A DNA stretch of 64,000 bases, taken from positions 1-64,000 of the forward strand of contig JAKPHK010000066.1 of the NCBI GenBank assembly GCA_029550345.1. Direction: 5' to 3'. The position numbers and the translations under genes were made by a program. The stretch is from Pseudomonadota bacterium. GTDB taxonomy: Bacteria > Pseudomonadota > Alphaproteobacteria > Sphingomonadales > Sphingomonadaceae. Shown piece by piece: positions 54,201 to 63,825 of this stretch. Each line of letters opens with the position of its first letter. The stretch's first letter is position 1. The notes under the pieces were generated by a model. The model saw only the letters and a program-made list of their open reading frames with translations, was not told the origin of the DNA and did no database searches.

Positions 54201-56525
54201 ATGCGTAAAACTGCATTACTTTGCCGCGCGTCGCTTGTTGCCAGCGCATTCGTCGGCTTCACCGCCGCACCGGCCCATGCCCAGGACGCCGATGCCGCCG
54301 CCGAAGACGATACTATCGTCGTTGTTGCGCGCCGGATCGAAGAGCGGATCACGGATGTTCCGGTTGCAATCACCGCGATGAACCAGGCCCAACTGGAACG
54401 GCAGGGCGCCAACACGCTGGCCGGAATCCAGGGCGCGGTCCCCAACGTCAACGTGGTTCAGGGGCGCGGCTCATCCAGCTCCGCCAATATGTTCATTCGC
54501 GGCATCGGCCAGCCTGATGCACTTCAGACTTTCGACCCGGCTGTCGGCATCTATGTTGACGGCGTCTACTTCAGCCGTATCCAGGGCGCCTTGCTGAACC
54601 TGTTCGATGTCCAGCGGGTCGAGGTTCTGCGCGGGCCGCAGGGTACGCTCTATGGCAAGAATACCATCGGCGGCGCCGTGAACGTAGTTTCGCGGAAGCC
54701 GGACCTCGATACGCTGAAGGGCGAAGCGGCGTTTACCTACGGCGAATACAATGAGACCACGGCCAAGGGCTATGTCAGCGCCCCGCTGGTGCCGGGCAAG
54801 GTCGCGTTGTCGCTGGCCGGTGTTTATGACAATCGTGACGGGATCGTAACCGATCCGTTGACCGGCAAGAAGTACAACGATCGCAACAACCTCAGCGGAC
54901 GGGCCATTCTGCGGGCCCAGGCGGCCGACAATGTCGAAATCCTTCTGTCGGGCGATTATACCAAGCAGCGTAACGATCTGACGCTCGGCTATGCCACGGC
55001 TTCGCTGGTCGGTTTCGACTATAATGCGACCTTCACCGCTGCCACGCCGTTTGTCATTGCGACAGCCGAACCCTATGGCCCCTATGACTACAAGGCTTCG
55101 ACCAGCTTTACCAACGGCGAAGGCCAGCAGCTGGACCATTGGGGGGCTTCGGGAACGATCAACGTTGACCTTTCGGACGGCCTGCAGTTCAGCTCGATCA
55201 CGGCTTATCGCCGTCTGCTGTCGAAGAACTACGTCGATATCGATGCAACCCAAGCTCAGCTTGGAGACGTTTACGTTGATGTCCGCCAGCACCAGTTCAG
55301 CCAGGAACTTCAGCTCAAGCTCAACACCAAAAAGCTGAAGGGAGTCTTTGGCGTTTACTTCCTCAACGAGCACATCAACTCGCATCAGGAAGCCTATGCC
55401 AACAGCTATCTGCGCTATGTCGGTACGCCACTGAATTTCATCCGGACCATCGACGATGAGCAAGACACCAAGAGCTATGCCGCGTTCGGTCAGCTGAGCT
55501 ACGCGCTGTCGGACCAGCTTTCGGTCACTGCAGGGCTGCGCTACACCCACGAAACCAAGCAGTATTACCGCACCACCACGGCAACCACCAGCCTTGGGAC
55601 TACACCGCTGCTGGTTTCGACCTTTACCTTCCCCAACAGCCTGCCCGCGCCCAACAACGCGATCAACACCGTGAGCTTCGATGCCTGGACCCCCATGGCG
55701 TCGCTCAGCTACAAGCCGAGCGAGAACGTCATGTTCTACGCTTCCGCAAGCCGCGGTTTCAAATCCGGTGGATTTAATGGCCGCGCCAACTCGCTGGCGG
55801 ACCTGACGCAGTCAGTGAACGGCAGCAATGTCCTCGTCACCACTTTCCGCCCTGAAAGCGTCTGGACCTATGAATTCGGTGCGAAGGGAACGTTCGCCGA
55901 TGGCAAGATCGCCTTCGCTGCAAACGTTTTCCGCAGCGACTACAAGGATTTCCAGGCCCGCGTTGGCGGCGGTAATACCGGCCTGACTGGTGGCAGCTTC
56001 CCGGTTCTCAACGCCGGTAAACTCCGCATTCAGGGCATTGAATTCGAAGCGATGGTCAAGCCCTGGAAGGGCATGACGCTGAATGCCTCGTTGGGCTATC
56101 TGGATGCCAAGTACCTCGAGTTCAACGACGGCCGTCGTGCACCGGCGTTTTCGTGCAACCCGACCGGCACCGCGATCGTGTGTCAGCCGGCTTTCGCGCC
56201 GCCGATCACCTTCCGCGCTGGTGCCGAGCAGCGGCTGCCGCTGGGCGATACGGCCAGCCTGGTCATCGGCGGTGATATCCGTGTGGTCGACAAGCACTGG
56301 CTCTCGGTCGACAATCGTGCGGGCCTGTTCGAGGACGGTTACACTCTGGGCAACATCTATGCCCAGATCGATTTCGACAAGTTCTACCTGCGCGGCACGG
56401 TCAAGAACGTCGGGAACGTCGTCTACAAGACCGATGGGCAAGAGTTCAGTTCGGTCGGCAACATTCAGACCGTGTACTATGGCGATCCCCGCACCTGGCA
56501 GGTCACTGTAGGCGTTCGCTTCTAA
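54201..56525 (+). CDS. TonB-dependent receptor
   Basis: A complete 774-residue outer-membrane receptor. Signal peptide 1-27 (ending TAAPAHA), TonB-box-like DDTIVVVAR at ~35, plug domain with VPVAITAMNQAQLERQGANT and VEVLRGPQGTLYGKNTIGGA, then a 22-strand barrel ending TWQVTVGVRF. The ATG at 54201 follows GGGAGGAGAA. The type (FecA-like, found in many copies in sphingomonads) imports siderophores, vitamins or aromatic/sugar compounds. The ligand probably also acts on the TetR regulator. Confidence 0.93.
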   Translation: MRKTALLCRASLVASAFVGFTAAPAHAQDADAAAEDDTIVVVARRIEERITDVPVAITAMNQAQLERQGANTLAGIQGAVPNVNVVQGRGSSSSANMFIRGIGQPDALQTFDPAVGIYVDGVYFSRIQGALLNLFDVQRVEVLRGPQGTLYGKNTIGGAVNVVSRKPDLDTLKGEAAFTYGEYNETTAKGYVSAPLVPGKVALSLAGVYDNRDGIVTDPLTGKKYNDRNNLSGRAILRAQAADNVEILLSGDYTKQRNDLTLGYATASLVGFDYNATFTAATPFVIATAEPYGPYDYKASTSFTNGEGQQLDHWGASGTINVDLSDGLQFSSITAYRRLLSKNYVDIDATQAQLGDVYVDVRQHQFSQELQLKLNTKKLKGVFGVYFLNEHINSHQEAYANSYLRYVGTPLNFIRTIDDEQDTKSYAAFGQLSYALSDQLSVTAGLRYTHETKQYYRTTTATTSLGTTPLLVSTFTFPNSLPAPNNAINTVSFDAWTPMASLSYKPSENVMFYASASRGFKSGGFNGRANSLADLTQSVNGSNVLVTTFRPESVWTYEFGAKGTFADGKIAFAANVFRSDYKDFQARVGGGNTGLTGGSFPVLNAGKLRIQGIEFEAMVKPWKGMTLNASLGYLDAKYLEFNDGRRAPAFSCNPTGTAIVCQPAFAPPITFRAGAEQRLPLGDTASLVIGGDIRVVDKHWLSVDNRAGLFEDGYTLGNIYAQIDFDKFYLRGTVKNVGNVVYKTDGQEFSSVGNIQTVYYGDPRTWQVTVGVRF

Positions 56526-56576
56526 GAATCCTCCCTGTCAGGTCCGCCGCAAGGCGGGCCGGCAACACACCTTCCG

Positions 56577-56614
56577 GCGCTGGCCTCCCCCAAAGGAGGT
56601 CAGCGCATTTTTTT
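56577..56614 (+). terminator. Rho-independent terminator of the TonB-dependent receptor gene
   Basis: GCGCTGGCCTCC pairs with GGAGGTCAGCGC (one G-T pair) over a 6-nt loop and is followed by ATTTTTTT. The right arm overlaps the stop codon of the convergent Smr gene (ends at 56600), so the structure is shared with that gene's 3' end. Confidence 0.88.
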
Positions 56615-57163
56615 GAGGATCACATAAACCGCGCCCGGCCCTCCATGCCTGCGGTGGGCGCCGCGCACGGCGGCAATACGGTGAGCATGAGTGCCGTGGG
56701 CCAGCCAGTCGATCAGCTTGGCCCGGATCGCGCCGCGCTGCCCGCCGCGATCGGCGGCTTCAACCGGGCGCGGCTTGCCGGTGATCACCAGTATCACCCG
56801 CGCGCCCAGTGCCACGGCCTGAGCCAGACCGTGTTCAAGCCGCGAATGCGCCGCATCAAGGCTGTGCCCGTGCAGATCCAGCGTGAAATCGGGATCGACA
56901 CCGCTGCGCCCCAGTTTCCGTTCCCACGATCCGTCCAGCCCATGCCGGTCCAGCGGGCGCACCGGCTCGGCGCGCTTGGGCGGCACGGCAGGGGTGATCG
57001 CGGACGCCGGATTGCGCTGGGTGCGAACCGGCGGAGCGGGTGGGCGATCCGGCGCAGGCGCCATCGGCTCGGCTTTGGAAGGCGGACGCAACGGCTTCAC
57101 CGTGCGAGCGACGCGGTTCCACAGCTCCGCCTCTTCGTGGGACAGACCGCGCGGCGGGCGCAT
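56600..57163 (-). CDS. Smr-domain protein (DNA endonuclease-like)
   Basis: 187 residues. A Pro-rich N-terminal half is followed by a C-terminal Smr domain: FTLDLHGHSLDAAHSRLEHG with the LDxH motif, VILVITGKPRP, and the GAVYVILKK end. Stand-alone Smr proteins nick or bind DNA or RNA (MutS2/Smr family), but a role here is not established. The ATG at 57163 overlaps the mltA stop by one base, so it is the last gene of the Tim44-mltA-smr operon. The more N-terminal open frame lies inside mltA. Confidence 0.8.
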   Translation of the reverse strand: MRPPRGLSHEEAELWNRVARTVKPLRPPSKAEPMAPAPDRPPAPPVRTQRNPASAITPAVPPKRAEPVRPLDRHGLDGSWERKLGRSGVDPDFTLDLHGHSLDAAHSRLEHGLAQAVALGARVILVITGKPRPVEAADRGGQRGAIRAKLIDWLAHGTHAHRIAAVRGAHRRHGGPGAVYVILKKMR

Positions 57164-58365
57164 CACTGGCCCTGCTGGATTTTCTGAAGCGTGCCCTTGG
57201 GCAGGAACAGCAAGGCGTCTCCGCGTCCGGTCATACCCCCGGCTATCCGGCGGGCTTCGGCGCCCGCGCCCCAGAAGGTATCGAAGCGGTTGGCACCCTT
57301 GATCGCGCCGCCGGTATCCTGCGCGATCCAAAGGCCGCTGGCCTCTGCCCGGTCAAGCGCGAGCCAGACCGGCGCGCCCAGCGGCACGAAAGCCGGATCG
57401 GCGGCAATACTATCACGCGCGCGCACCGCCACGCCGAGTGAGCCGTACGGCCCGTCAGGGCCGATCTCACGGAAGAAGACATAGCTCTTGTTCTCACGCA
57501 TCAGCGCCTTCCCTGCCTCGGGATTTTCGGCGATGTACTGCATGATCCCTTGCATCGAGCCGGAATACTGCCCCGGCCCGGTGCCCAGCAGCCCGCGGCT
57601 GCGCATCACCCCGCCGATCCCGGTATAGGGATGGCCGTTCTGCCCGGCATAGCCGATCCGCACCACGGTTCCGTCCGGGCCGATCAGGCGGCCTGATCCC
57701 TGGACCTGAAGGAAGAACAGCTCAACCGGATCGGCGACCCAGGCAATCTCAAGCCCGCGTCCGACCAGCGCCCCGTCCTCGATCGCGGCGCGATCAAAAT
57801 AGGGCACGAACTGGCCCTGATCGTCATATCGGCCAAGCGGCATCTGGCCCTTTTCATTGGGCTGGGCATCGCCGGGGTTGGCCCGCACCAGATCGGATGG
57901 CAGGCCATAAACCGGCACGTCGAAACCGGGCTGGCGGGTGCGCACACCCGAAATTTCCGGTTCGTAATAACCGGTGGCAAAGGCCTTGCCATCGGCAACC
58001 CGGGCGGTCTCGAACCAGGTTTCGAAGAACCGCGGCGCTTCTGCCGCAGGCCATCTCGCGGCCGCGTCGCAAGCCGGCTTCCAGTCCGCGCCCTTGGTCA
58101 GCCCCGAAACGTCGTCGCGCGCGATCAGGCGCGGGCAGCTGGCGCGGAACGAAGCGAGTGCGCCGCTGGCGTCTTCCTTGCCCAAGCCCAGCGAGACGAT
58201 CGCCGGCCCCGGAACAAGGCCGGCCGAAAGCGCATTGGCAGGAGGCGGCGGACCTGGCGTTGCCGCCGGGGGCGGAATTCGCGTTTCAGGAATGATCCGG
58301 CCGCAGCCGAGCAGGGTCAGAGCCAGGCCGATCGCCGTTACCCAGCGCGCTGGCCCGCCCGGCAC
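57163..58365 (-). CDS. mltA: Membrane-bound lytic murein transglycosylase A
   Basis: 400 residues from a GTG. A lipoprotein signal with lipobox LLGC (Cys21) is followed by a Pro-rich linker and the MltA double-psi barrel: VADGKAFATGYYEPEISGVR, LFFLQVQGSGRLIGPDG and the C-terminal IAQDTGGAIKGANRFDTFWG with the catalytic Asp. It cleaves peptidoglycan glycan strands with formation of 1,6-anhydroMurNAc. It follows the Tim44-like gene after 7 bases. Confidence 0.93.
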   Translation of the reverse strand: MPGGPARWVTAIGLALTLLGCGRIIPETRIPPPAATPGPPPPANALSAGLVPGPAIVSLGLGKEDASGALASFRASCPRLIARDDVSGLTKGADWKPACDAAARWPAAEAPRFFETWFETARVADGKAFATGYYEPEISGVRTRQPGFDVPVYGLPSDLVRANPGDAQPNEKGQMPLGRYDDQGQFVPYFDRAAIEDGALVGRGLEIAWVADPVELFFLQVQGSGRLIGPDGTVVRIGYAGQNGHPYTGIGGVMRSRGLLGTGPGQYSGSMQGIMQYIAENPEAGKALMRENKSYVFFREIGPDGPYGSLGVAVRARDSIAADPAFVPLGAPVWLALDRAEASGLWIAQDTGGAIKGANRFDTFWGAGAEARRIAGGMTGRGDALLFLPKGTLQKIQQGQ

Positions 58366-58372
58366 CTGGAAA

Positions 58373-59041
58373 TCAGCCTTCGTCGGTTTCGTCGATCAGC
58401 CAGTCCGGCGAGGCGGAGCTGACCGAGCGCGAGAAGGTCCAAAGATCGCAAGCCTCAACCGCGTCGTTGAGCGATCCGGCGATCACCTGCCCTTCGGCAT
58501 TGCGGGTCACAGCGGCGATATCGGCCGTGAAGCGCACGGTGATCCGGGCCACGCCCGAACGATATTCGGCAGCGACGATGTTTGCATCCTCGATCCGCAC
58601 GAGCTTGTAATCGAGCGTTTCGCCCGCCGCCTCGCGCGCATCGATCGCGGCACCGAAGGCTTCGCGGACATCGGCATCGCACAGCGGTGCGAGCGCTTCG
58701 CGGTCACCCTTCCAGAACGCTTCGAGCGCCATGCGGTAGGCGCCCTTGGCCCCTTCGATGAAGGCCAGCATATCGAAGTGCCGATCAGCCGCAGCGATTT
58801 CACGCATCCCGCGTTCGATCGCCGGGGTCACGCCGGGCACCAGCGGACGCGCTGCGCCGCCGCTACCGGTCAATTCCGGAACTGCACCGCGCGGCGCATC
58901 AGCCTTGGGTTCCTTGGGCTCGAAACGGGGCGGCAGCGAATGCTCCTCATGCTCGGCCCGGCGGCCCAGCACGGAGAACAGCCGCAGCCCCAGAAAGGCC
59001 GCGACCATGGCAATGATGACGATCTCTACGGTCTTTTCCAA
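58373..59041 (-). CDS. Tim44-like domain protein, membrane-anchored
   Basis: 222 residues if the TTG at 59041 is the start (LEKTVEIVIIAMVAAFLGLR); no ATG/GTG fits before the single N-terminal helix, so the start is unusual. The C-terminal ~140 residues are a Tim44 domain (GAKGAYRMALEAFWKGDREA, EAFGAAIDAREAAGETLDYK, ARITVRFTADIAAVTR). Bacterial Tim44-like proteins of alphaproteobacteria are related to the mitochondrial import motor subunit; their role in bacteria is not well defined. It is divergent from secB. Confidence 0.8.
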   Translation of the reverse strand: MEKTVEIVIIAMVAAFLGLRLFSVLGRRAEHEEHSLPPRFEPKEPKADAPRGAVPELTGSGGAARPLVPGVTPAIERGMREIAAADRHFDMLAFIEGAKGAYRMALEAFWKGDREALAPLCDADVREAFGAAIDAREAAGETLDYKLVRIEDANIVAAEYRSGVARITVRFTADIAAVTRNAEGQVIAGSLNDAVEACDLWTFSRSVSSASPDWLIDETDEG

Positions 59042-59263
59042 GATAACAGTCCCATTCGCACGGCAAGATGCGCCGCACAGTCCTAACTCCAAATAGGTAG
59101 TGATGACAAATGAACAACGCGTGGACGACGCATTTCGTGCATTTTTTCCGCGCGATCGGTGCAGGCTGGTCACAACCTGCCAAAGCCGTTGCCGCCGCGC
59201 CGCCGCAGTGCTAGGCGCCCGGCCACAACGCAATTTTCACATTGAGCGAAAGCCGATACGATC

Positions 59264-59788
59264 ATGTCCGACGAAGGCAATATCATTACCGACCTCAACC
59301 TCGACGCGCCCCAGCCCAACGGCGCCGATACCCTGCCGACCGCCGGGATCATCTCGCAGTACGTCAAGGACCTTTCGGTTGAGAACCCCAATGCCCCGGA
59401 TTCCTTCAACTGGCAGGATCCGCCGCAGATCGACGTGCAGTTCAACATCGGCGCGCGTGAACTGAGCGAGGAAGTGAGCGAGGTCGAACTGAAGATCTCC
59501 ATCAATTCCAAGGCCCAGGCCGGAACCGCCTTTATCGTCGAGCTGTCCTATTGCGGCCTGATCGGGATGCGCAACCTGGACGAGCAGAACAAGCACGGCT
59601 TTACCTATGCCGGCGCCCCGACGTTGCTGTTCCCCTTCGCCCGACGGGTGATTTCCGACGCGGTGCGCGATGCCGGCTTCCCGCCGCTGCTGCTTGAACC
59701 GATCGACTTCAACGGCATCTATATGCAGCAGATTGCTGCCCAGGCCGGTCAGGAAGAAGCAGGCGACGCACCGGTCGGCGAAGCCTGA
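59264..59788 (+). CDS. secB: Protein-export chaperone SecB
   Basis: A 174-residue SecB: GIISQYVKDLSVENPNAPDS, VDVQFNIGARELSEEVSEVE-type first strands and the C-terminal FPFARRVISDAVRDAGFPPL, IYMQQIAAQAG. It binds unfolded precursors as a tetramer and passes them to SecA. The 222-base gap to the divergent Tim44-like gene holds its promoter and no gene. Adjacent murJ may be a separate unit, 26 bases away. Confidence 0.96.
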   Translation: MSDEGNIITDLNLDAPQPNGADTLPTAGIISQYVKDLSVENPNAPDSFNWQDPPQIDVQFNIGARELSEEVSEVELKISINSKAQAGTAFIVELSYCGLIGMRNLDEQNKHGFTYAGAPTLLFPFARRVISDAVRDAGFPPLLLEPIDFNGIYMQQIAAQAGQEEAGDAPVGEA

Positions 59789-59814
59789 TCGTTGCGGGCT
59801 GACGGACCCCGCCG

Positions 59815-61422
59815 ATGAGCCTCGTCAAGAATGTCGGGACGATCGGCGGGCTGACCGCGATCAGCCGGGTCTTCGGCTTTGCGCGGGATATGCTGATGGC
59901 CCGCGTGGTTGGCGCGGGGCTGGTCGCCGATGCCTTTCAGCTTGCCTTCACCTTACCCAACACTTTCCGCCGCCTGTTTGCCGAAGGCGCCTTCAGCGTC
60001 GCCTTCGTGCCAATGTACAGCAAGGCGCTCCACGGCGATGGCGGCGAAGAAAAGGCCAATGCGTTCGCCAACGATGTGCTTTCGGTCTTCGTCTGGGTCC
60101 TGCTGGCGTTCAGTGCGGTGGCGATGGTCTTCATGCCGGGGATCGTCTGGCTGCTGGCCAGCGAATTCGCCAAAGTGCCCGGAAAGTTCGATCTGGCGGT
60201 ATTCCTCAGCCGGGTGACCTTTCCCTACCTCGGCTTCATCAGCCTGATGGCGATGCTGGCGGGGGTGCTCAATGCGCGCTCACGGTTCGGCCCGGCGGCC
60301 TTTGCCCCGGTTCTGCTCAATCTGTTTCTGATTAGCGGCATCCTGATCGGCAATCACCTGCGCGGCAGCACAGGGGATGATCGGGTGGTTGGCCTGGCCC
60401 TGGCCGTGGCGGTCGCTCTGTCAGGCCTTGGCCAGTTCGCCTACCTGTGGTGGGAAACCCGCAATGCTGGCCTGCGGCTCAAGGTATCGGCCCCGAAACT
60501 GACTCCGGAAGTCAGGAAGCTCGGCAAGCTGATCCTGCCCGCTACCTTTGGCGCCGGAATCTACCAGATCAGCCAGTTCGTTGACACGTTCTTCGCAACC
60601 AGTCTGGAACAGGGTTCGCTGACGCTGCTGAAATATGCCGACCGGCTGAACCAGATGCCGCTGGGGATCGTCGGAATCGCGCTCGGCACAGCGATCCTGC
60701 CGATGCTCAGCCGCCACATCCATACCGGCGACGCGCGCGAGGCACAGCGCCTGCAGGCCAACGCCTTTGAAATCGGCACCTTGCTGACCCTGCCCGCCGC
60801 CGCCGCGCTGGCGATCTGCGCCCCGGCGTTCTGCACCGCCTTTTTCGTCGGCGGAAAATTCACGCCCGCCGATGGCGCGATCATGGCCGATATCGTTGTG
60901 GCGTTGGTGGCCGGACTTCCCGCCTATGTCGTGGTCAAGATCCTGAACCCCGGCTTCTTCGCGCGCGAGGATACCCGCACTCCGGTGTGGACCGCGCTGG
61001 CATCGCTGGCTTTCAACATCTTCCTCAACATCGTCGTGGTCCGCAAATGGGGGATTGTCGGCCTGGCCAGCGCAACCGCGGCATCGGCCACACTCAACTG
61101 CCTGTTGCTCTATGCCATCCTGCACCGGCGCGGCTGGTTCCACTTCACTTTGCCCCTTGCCGGTAAGATCGCCCGCCAACTGCTAGCCACGGCAGTGATG
61201 AGCGCGGCCCTGTGGTGGCTGGTTCCGCAGTTCACCGCGCACTATGCCGGGCCGTGGTATGACCGGATCTGGTCGCTCGGGCTGATCGTCACGGTGGGCA
61301 TGATTGCCTTCTTCGCCGCCGCTTTCGCGCTGGGCGCCGTGGACAAGTCCGTGCTCTCCCAGCTAAGGCGCCGCCGTGCGGTCCGCGCCAAGGCGGACGA
61401 TGACATTCTTGAAGTAGAGTAA
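59815..61422 (+). CDS. murJ: Lipid II flippase MurJ
   Basis: A 535-residue, 14-helix MOP-family flippase. The N-terminal LVKNVGTIGGLTAISRVFGF, RVVGAGLVADAFQLAFTLPN and FRRLFAEGAFSVAFVPMY blocks are diagnostic. It moves lipid II across the inner membrane for peptidoglycan synthesis. Full length; trpS follows after 6 bases. Confidence 0.97.
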   Translation: MSLVKNVGTIGGLTAISRVFGFARDMLMARVVGAGLVADAFQLAFTLPNTFRRLFAEGAFSVAFVPMYSKALHGDGGEEKANAFANDVLSVFVWVLLAFSAVAMVFMPGIVWLLASEFAKVPGKFDLAVFLSRVTFPYLGFISLMAMLAGVLNARSRFGPAAFAPVLLNLFLISGILIGNHLRGSTGDDRVVGLALAVAVALSGLGQFAYLWWETRNAGLRLKVSAPKLTPEVRKLGKLILPATFGAGIYQISQFVDTFFATSLEQGSLTLLKYADRLNQMPLGIVGIALGTAILPMLSRHIHTGDAREAQRLQANAFEIGTLLTLPAAAALAICAPAFCTAFFVGGKFTPADGAIMADIVVALVAGLPAYVVVKILNPGFFAREDTRTPVWTALASLAFNIFLNIVVVRKWGIVGLASATAASATLNCLLLYAILHRRGWFHFTLPLAGKIARQLLATAVMSAALWWLVPQFTAHYAGPWYDRIWSLGLIVTVGMIAFFAAAFALGAVDKSVLSQLRRRRAVRAKADDDILEVE

Positions 61423-61428
61423 CCTGCA

Positions 61429-62448
61429 ATGCGTATTGTTTCCGGCATCCAGCCCACCGGCAATCTCCATCTCGGCAATTACCTGGGGGCGATCCGCAAC
61501 TGGGTGAAGATGCAGGACGATGTCGCCGCGGGCGGCGGACAGAGCCTTTATTTCCTGGCCGATCTCCACGCGATCTCGATGCCGCACAATCCGGCCGAGC
61601 TGCGCGAGAACACCCTGGAAATGACTGCCGCGCTGGTCGCCTGCGGGATCAATCCCGACAAGTCGATCCTGTTCAACCAGGCGCAGGTTTCCCAACACGC
61701 CGAATTGCAATGGCTGCTGTCCGGCACGGCGCGGATGGGCTGGCTGAACCGGATGACCCAGTGGAAGGACAAGGCCGGCAAGAACCGCGAAGGCCAGTCG
61801 GTTGCGCTGTTCACCTATCCGGTTCTGCAGGCCGCCGACGTGCTGCTATATCAGGCCAGCCACGTTCCGGTGGGTGAGGACCAGAAGCAGCATCTGGAAC
61901 TCGCGCGCGACATCGCCCAGAAGTTCAACAACGATTTCGCAAGCGATGACGCGCCGGTCTTCACCCTGCCCGATCCGATCATCCCGCCCGAAGCGGCGCG
62001 GATCATGTCGCTGCGCGATGGCAGCGCCAAGATGAGCAAGAGCGATCCCTCTGACATGAGCCGGATCAACCTGACCGATGATGCCGATACGATCATGCAG
62101 AAGGTCAAGAAGGCCAAGACCGATCCCGAGCCGCTGCCCTCCGACAAGGGCGGGCTGGAGGGCCGGGCCGAGGCTGCCAATCTGGTTGGGATCTATGCGG
62201 CGATGTCCGGTGAAAGCCAGGACGCGGTGCTCGCTCGGTTCGGCGGCGAAGGCTTCGGCAAGTTCAAGCCCGCACTGGGCGAGCTGCTGGTTGAAAGCCT
62301 GGCCCCGATCAACGCCCGCTTCATCGAGCTCAGGCAAGACCGCGAGGCGCTCGACGCGATTTTGGCCAAGGGCGCGCTGAAGGCCCGCGAGCTGGCCGCC
62401 CCGACCCTGGCGGCAACCTATGCCGCGCTGGGGCTGGTGCGCGGCTGA
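61429..62448 (+). CDS. trpS: Tryptophanyl-tRNA synthetase
   Basis: A 339-residue class I synthetase. The HIGH-type motif is in [20 protein letters not shown] and the KMSKS loop in [35 protein letters not shown] is also typical. It charges tRNA-Trp. It lies directly after murJ and 11 bases before the CoA transferase gene. Confidence 0.98.
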   Translation: MRIVSGIQPTGNLHLGNYLGAIRNWVKMQDDVAAGGGQSLYFLADLHAISMPHNPAELRENTLEMTAALVACGINPDKSILFNQAQVSQHAELQWLLSGTARMGWLNRMTQWKDKAGKNREGQSVALFTYPVLQAADVLLYQASHVPVGEDQKQHLELARDIAQKFNNDFASDDAPVFTLPDPIIPPEAARIMSLRDGSAKMSKSDPSDMSRINLTDDADTIMQKVKKAKTDPEPLPSDKGGLEGRAEAANLVGIYAAMSGESQDAVLARFGGEGFGKFKPALGELLVESLAPINARFIELRQDREALDAILAKGALKARELAAPTLAATYAALGLVRG

Positions 62449-62459
62449 CGGCGCGCGCC

Positions 62460-63704
62460 ATGGCCGAAGACGCCCCTGCCCCAGCTGGACCGCTGGCCGG
62501 AATCCGGGTTCTGGACCTTTCGCGGGTGCTGGCCGGTCCGTGGTGCAGCCAGATGCTGGGCGATCTCGGCGCCGATGTGATCAAGATCGAACAGCCCGGC
62601 CAGGGCGATGATACCCGCCGCTGGGGACCGCCGTTCCTTGACGATGGATCGCGCGATTCAGCCTATTATCTCTGCGCCAACCGCAACAAGCGCTCGGCCG
62701 CGATCGATATGGCCCGGCCCGAAGGTCAGGCACTGATCCGCAAGCTGGCCGAACGCGCCGATGTGGTTCTGGAAAACTTCCGCGTCGGCGGTCTGGCCAA
62801 GTACGGGCTGGACTATTCCGCGCTGAAAGCGGTCAAGCCGGACCTGATCTATTGCTCGATCACCGGCTTTGGCCAGACCGGACCGGAAAAGGACAAGGGC
62901 GGCTATGATTTCCTGATCCAGGGAATGAGCGGGCTGATGAGCGTGACCGGACAAGCAGATGGTGAGCCGGGCGCTGGACCGCTCAAAGTCGGAATACCGA
63001 TCAGCGACCTTTCGACCGGGCTTTACGCGGTGATCTCGATCCTGGCCGCCTTGCAGCATCGCAACCGCACGGGCGAAGGCCAGCACATCGATCTGGCGCT
63101 GCTTGATGCGCAGATGGCATTGCTTGCCAACCAGGCCTCTGGCTGGCTCAACGGCGGGATGGAGCCGCGCCGGATGGGCAACCAGCACCCGACCATCGTG
63201 CCCTATCAGGACTTCGCCTGCGCCGATGGGCGGGTCCTGATCGCGCTGGGCAATGACCGGCAATTCCGCGATCTGTGCGCCGTGCTGGCCATGCCCGAGC
63301 TGGGCGAAGACCCGCGCTTTGCCGTCTCGGCGCAGCGCAGCAGCAACCGCGCCGCGCTGTTCGCGCTGATCGAACCGGCGATCGCGCAGTGGCAATCGGA
63401 TGCGCTGATCGCCGCGCTGGAGGCTGCGAAGCTGCCCGGCGGGCGGATCAATTCGATCCCCAAAGCGCTGGAGCATCCGCAGGTAAAGGCCCGCGGCAGC
63501 GTCCACGAGCTTGCCCGCGATGATGGCACACCGGTGCGCTTCATCGGTTTTCCCGGCAAGTTTTCCGCCAGCCCGCCAAGCTATCGCCGCGCCCCGCCCC
63601 GTTCGGGTGCGGATACGGCAGCGGTGCTGGCAGAGGAACTGGGGCTGGACCAGGCGGAAATCGCCACATTGATCGCGGCGGGGGTCATCGCCGAAAAACT
63701 CTGA
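62460..63704 (+). CDS. CaiB/BaiF-type CoA transferase (family III)
   Basis: A 414-residue protein with the family III pattern GIRVLDLSRVLAGPWCSQML, GADVIKIEQPGQGDDTRRWG, DLIYCSITGFGQTGPEKDKG and GGYDFLIQGMSG with the catalytic Asp. It transfers CoA between carboxylic acids (formyl-CoA, carnitine or methylacyl-CoA type reactions). Without neighbours in a shared pathway the substrate cannot be assigned. Confidence 0.93.
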   Translation: MAEDAPAPAGPLAGIRVLDLSRVLAGPWCSQMLGDLGADVIKIEQPGQGDDTRRWGPPFLDDGSRDSAYYLCANRNKRSAAIDMARPEGQALIRKLAERADVVLENFRVGGLAKYGLDYSALKAVKPDLIYCSITGFGQTGPEKDKGGYDFLIQGMSGLMSVTGQADGEPGAGPLKVGIPISDLSTGLYAVISILAALQHRNRTGEGQHIDLALLDAQMALLANQASGWLNGGMEPRRMGNQHPTIVPYQDFACADGRVLIALGNDRQFRDLCAVLAMPELGEDPRFAVSAQRSSNRAALFALIEPAIAQWQSDALIAALEAAKLPGGRINSIPKALEHPQVKARGSVHELARDDGTPVRFIGFPGKFSASPPSYRRAPPRSGADTAAVLAEELGLDQAEIATLIAAGVIAEKL

Positions 63705-63825
63705 CGGCAAGCTGACTTATTCAAGCCCGATTAAGCCGGGCCGGTGCATCTTGACCCCGCTCACAGACTTGCCGACGATCCGTCTGCGATTCGCCGGGGA
63801 CGCTCAAAAGATAAGGATTGCGCCA

